From Anaerolineae bacterium (lineage in GTDB: Bacteria > Chloroflexota > Anaerolineae > Aggregatilineales > UBA2796), in contig JADZBY010000715.1 in NCBI GenBank assembly GCA_020851855.1, positions 1-5,527 of the forward strand: DNA of 5,527 nt. The letters run 5' to 3'. Position numbers and translations under genes: made by a program. Below, piece after piece: positions 5,442-5,527 of the stretch (position 1 is its first letter; every line of letters starts with the position of its first letter). Under the pieces are notes generated by a model. It was not told where the DNA came from. It ran no database searches and worked only from the letters and a program-made list of their open reading frames with translations.

Positions 5442-5527
5442 GCGTCCTCACCCCCGGCCCCTCTCCATGCCTGCCACCCCAGGGGGGACCCCCGACGGCA
5501 TGGAGAGGGGAGATCGGCTGCCATGCC
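5413..5527. repeat. Direct repeat with 225-bp period, copy B, cut by the window edge
   Basis: This is the partner of 5188-5302, with two mismatches over 115 bp. The match continues to the last base, so its right end is unknown and the array may go on. It includes the first 82 bp (5446-5527) of a third inverted-repeat element, with the 14-bp CCCCTCTCCATGCC/GGCATGGAGAGGGG hairpin intact and the second hairpin missing only because the window ends. Confidence 0.88.

Larger units (their letters stand above)
5118..5527. other. 410-bp non-coding region, repeat-rich leader of the cassette
   Basis: No believable gene is seen on either strand. The short plus-strand frames that cross it run through repeats and antisense coding sequence. 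It contains the 5' leader of the 327-aa gene (5118-5187, with SD and palindrome) followed by repeated DNA from 5188 to the window edge. Any promoter of the minus-strand cassette should be in 5118-5187 unless transcription enters from outside the window through the repeats. Confidence 0.7.

Noticed and set aside
5188..5527. CRISPR array
   Set aside because: The repeats are over 100 bp with a 225-bp period and internal hairpins, and only two units are seen. There are no 20-40 bp repeats with regular spacers and no cas gene.

Overview
The window is GC-rich DNA whose codons end mostly in G or C. It holds three genes, all on the minus strand and therefore read from high to low coordinates. Two features suggest a filamentous or soil/thermal bacterium of the Chloroflexota type. 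One is an intergenic inverted-repeat family of the CCTCACCCCCGRCCCCTCTC...GAGAGGGG...GGGGGTGAGG kind, which I associate with genomes of that phylum. The other is the combination of CHAT, TIR and TPR signalling proteins. This assignment is an inference; no rRNA or marker gene is present to confirm it.

Layout in the direction of transcription: (1) 5527-5118 is non-coding. It contains a direct repeat of at least 115 bp with a 225-bp period, copies of the inverted-repeat element, and a 14-bp perfect palindrome just ahead of the first gene. (2) 5117-4134 encodes an unrecognised 327-aa protein with an FDFDFDF amino terminus, a Pro/Ala/Gly linker and a beta-rich body. It has a clear GGAGG ribosome binding site. 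(3) 4133-3954 is a 180-bp spacer filled mostly by a 105-bp copy of the inverted-repeat element. (4) 3953-2556 encodes a 465-aa CHAT-domain (caspase-like) cysteine protease with a visible His/Cys dyad. (5) 2559-1 encodes a TIR-like domain followed by a long TPR array. It overlaps the protease gene by 4 bp (GTGA) and runs out of the window after 853 codons without a stop.

The translational overlap makes the CHAT protease and the TIR-TPR protein one functional unit. The upstream 327-aa gene has the same orientation and is probably part of the same cassette. CHAT proteases and TIR NAD-consuming domains are both recurrent effector modules of prokaryotic conflict and signalling systems. A reasonable hypothesis is a three-component module: a sensor/scaffold with TPRs and TIR, a protease, and a protease target or effector (the 327-aa protein). 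No CRISPR array, transposase, RNA gene or NTPase (STAND/NB-ARC) domain is visible in the window.

The largest open frame by naive calling is an 888-codon frame on the plus strand (97-2763). It is an antisense shadow of the TIR-TPR gene and should not be annotated.
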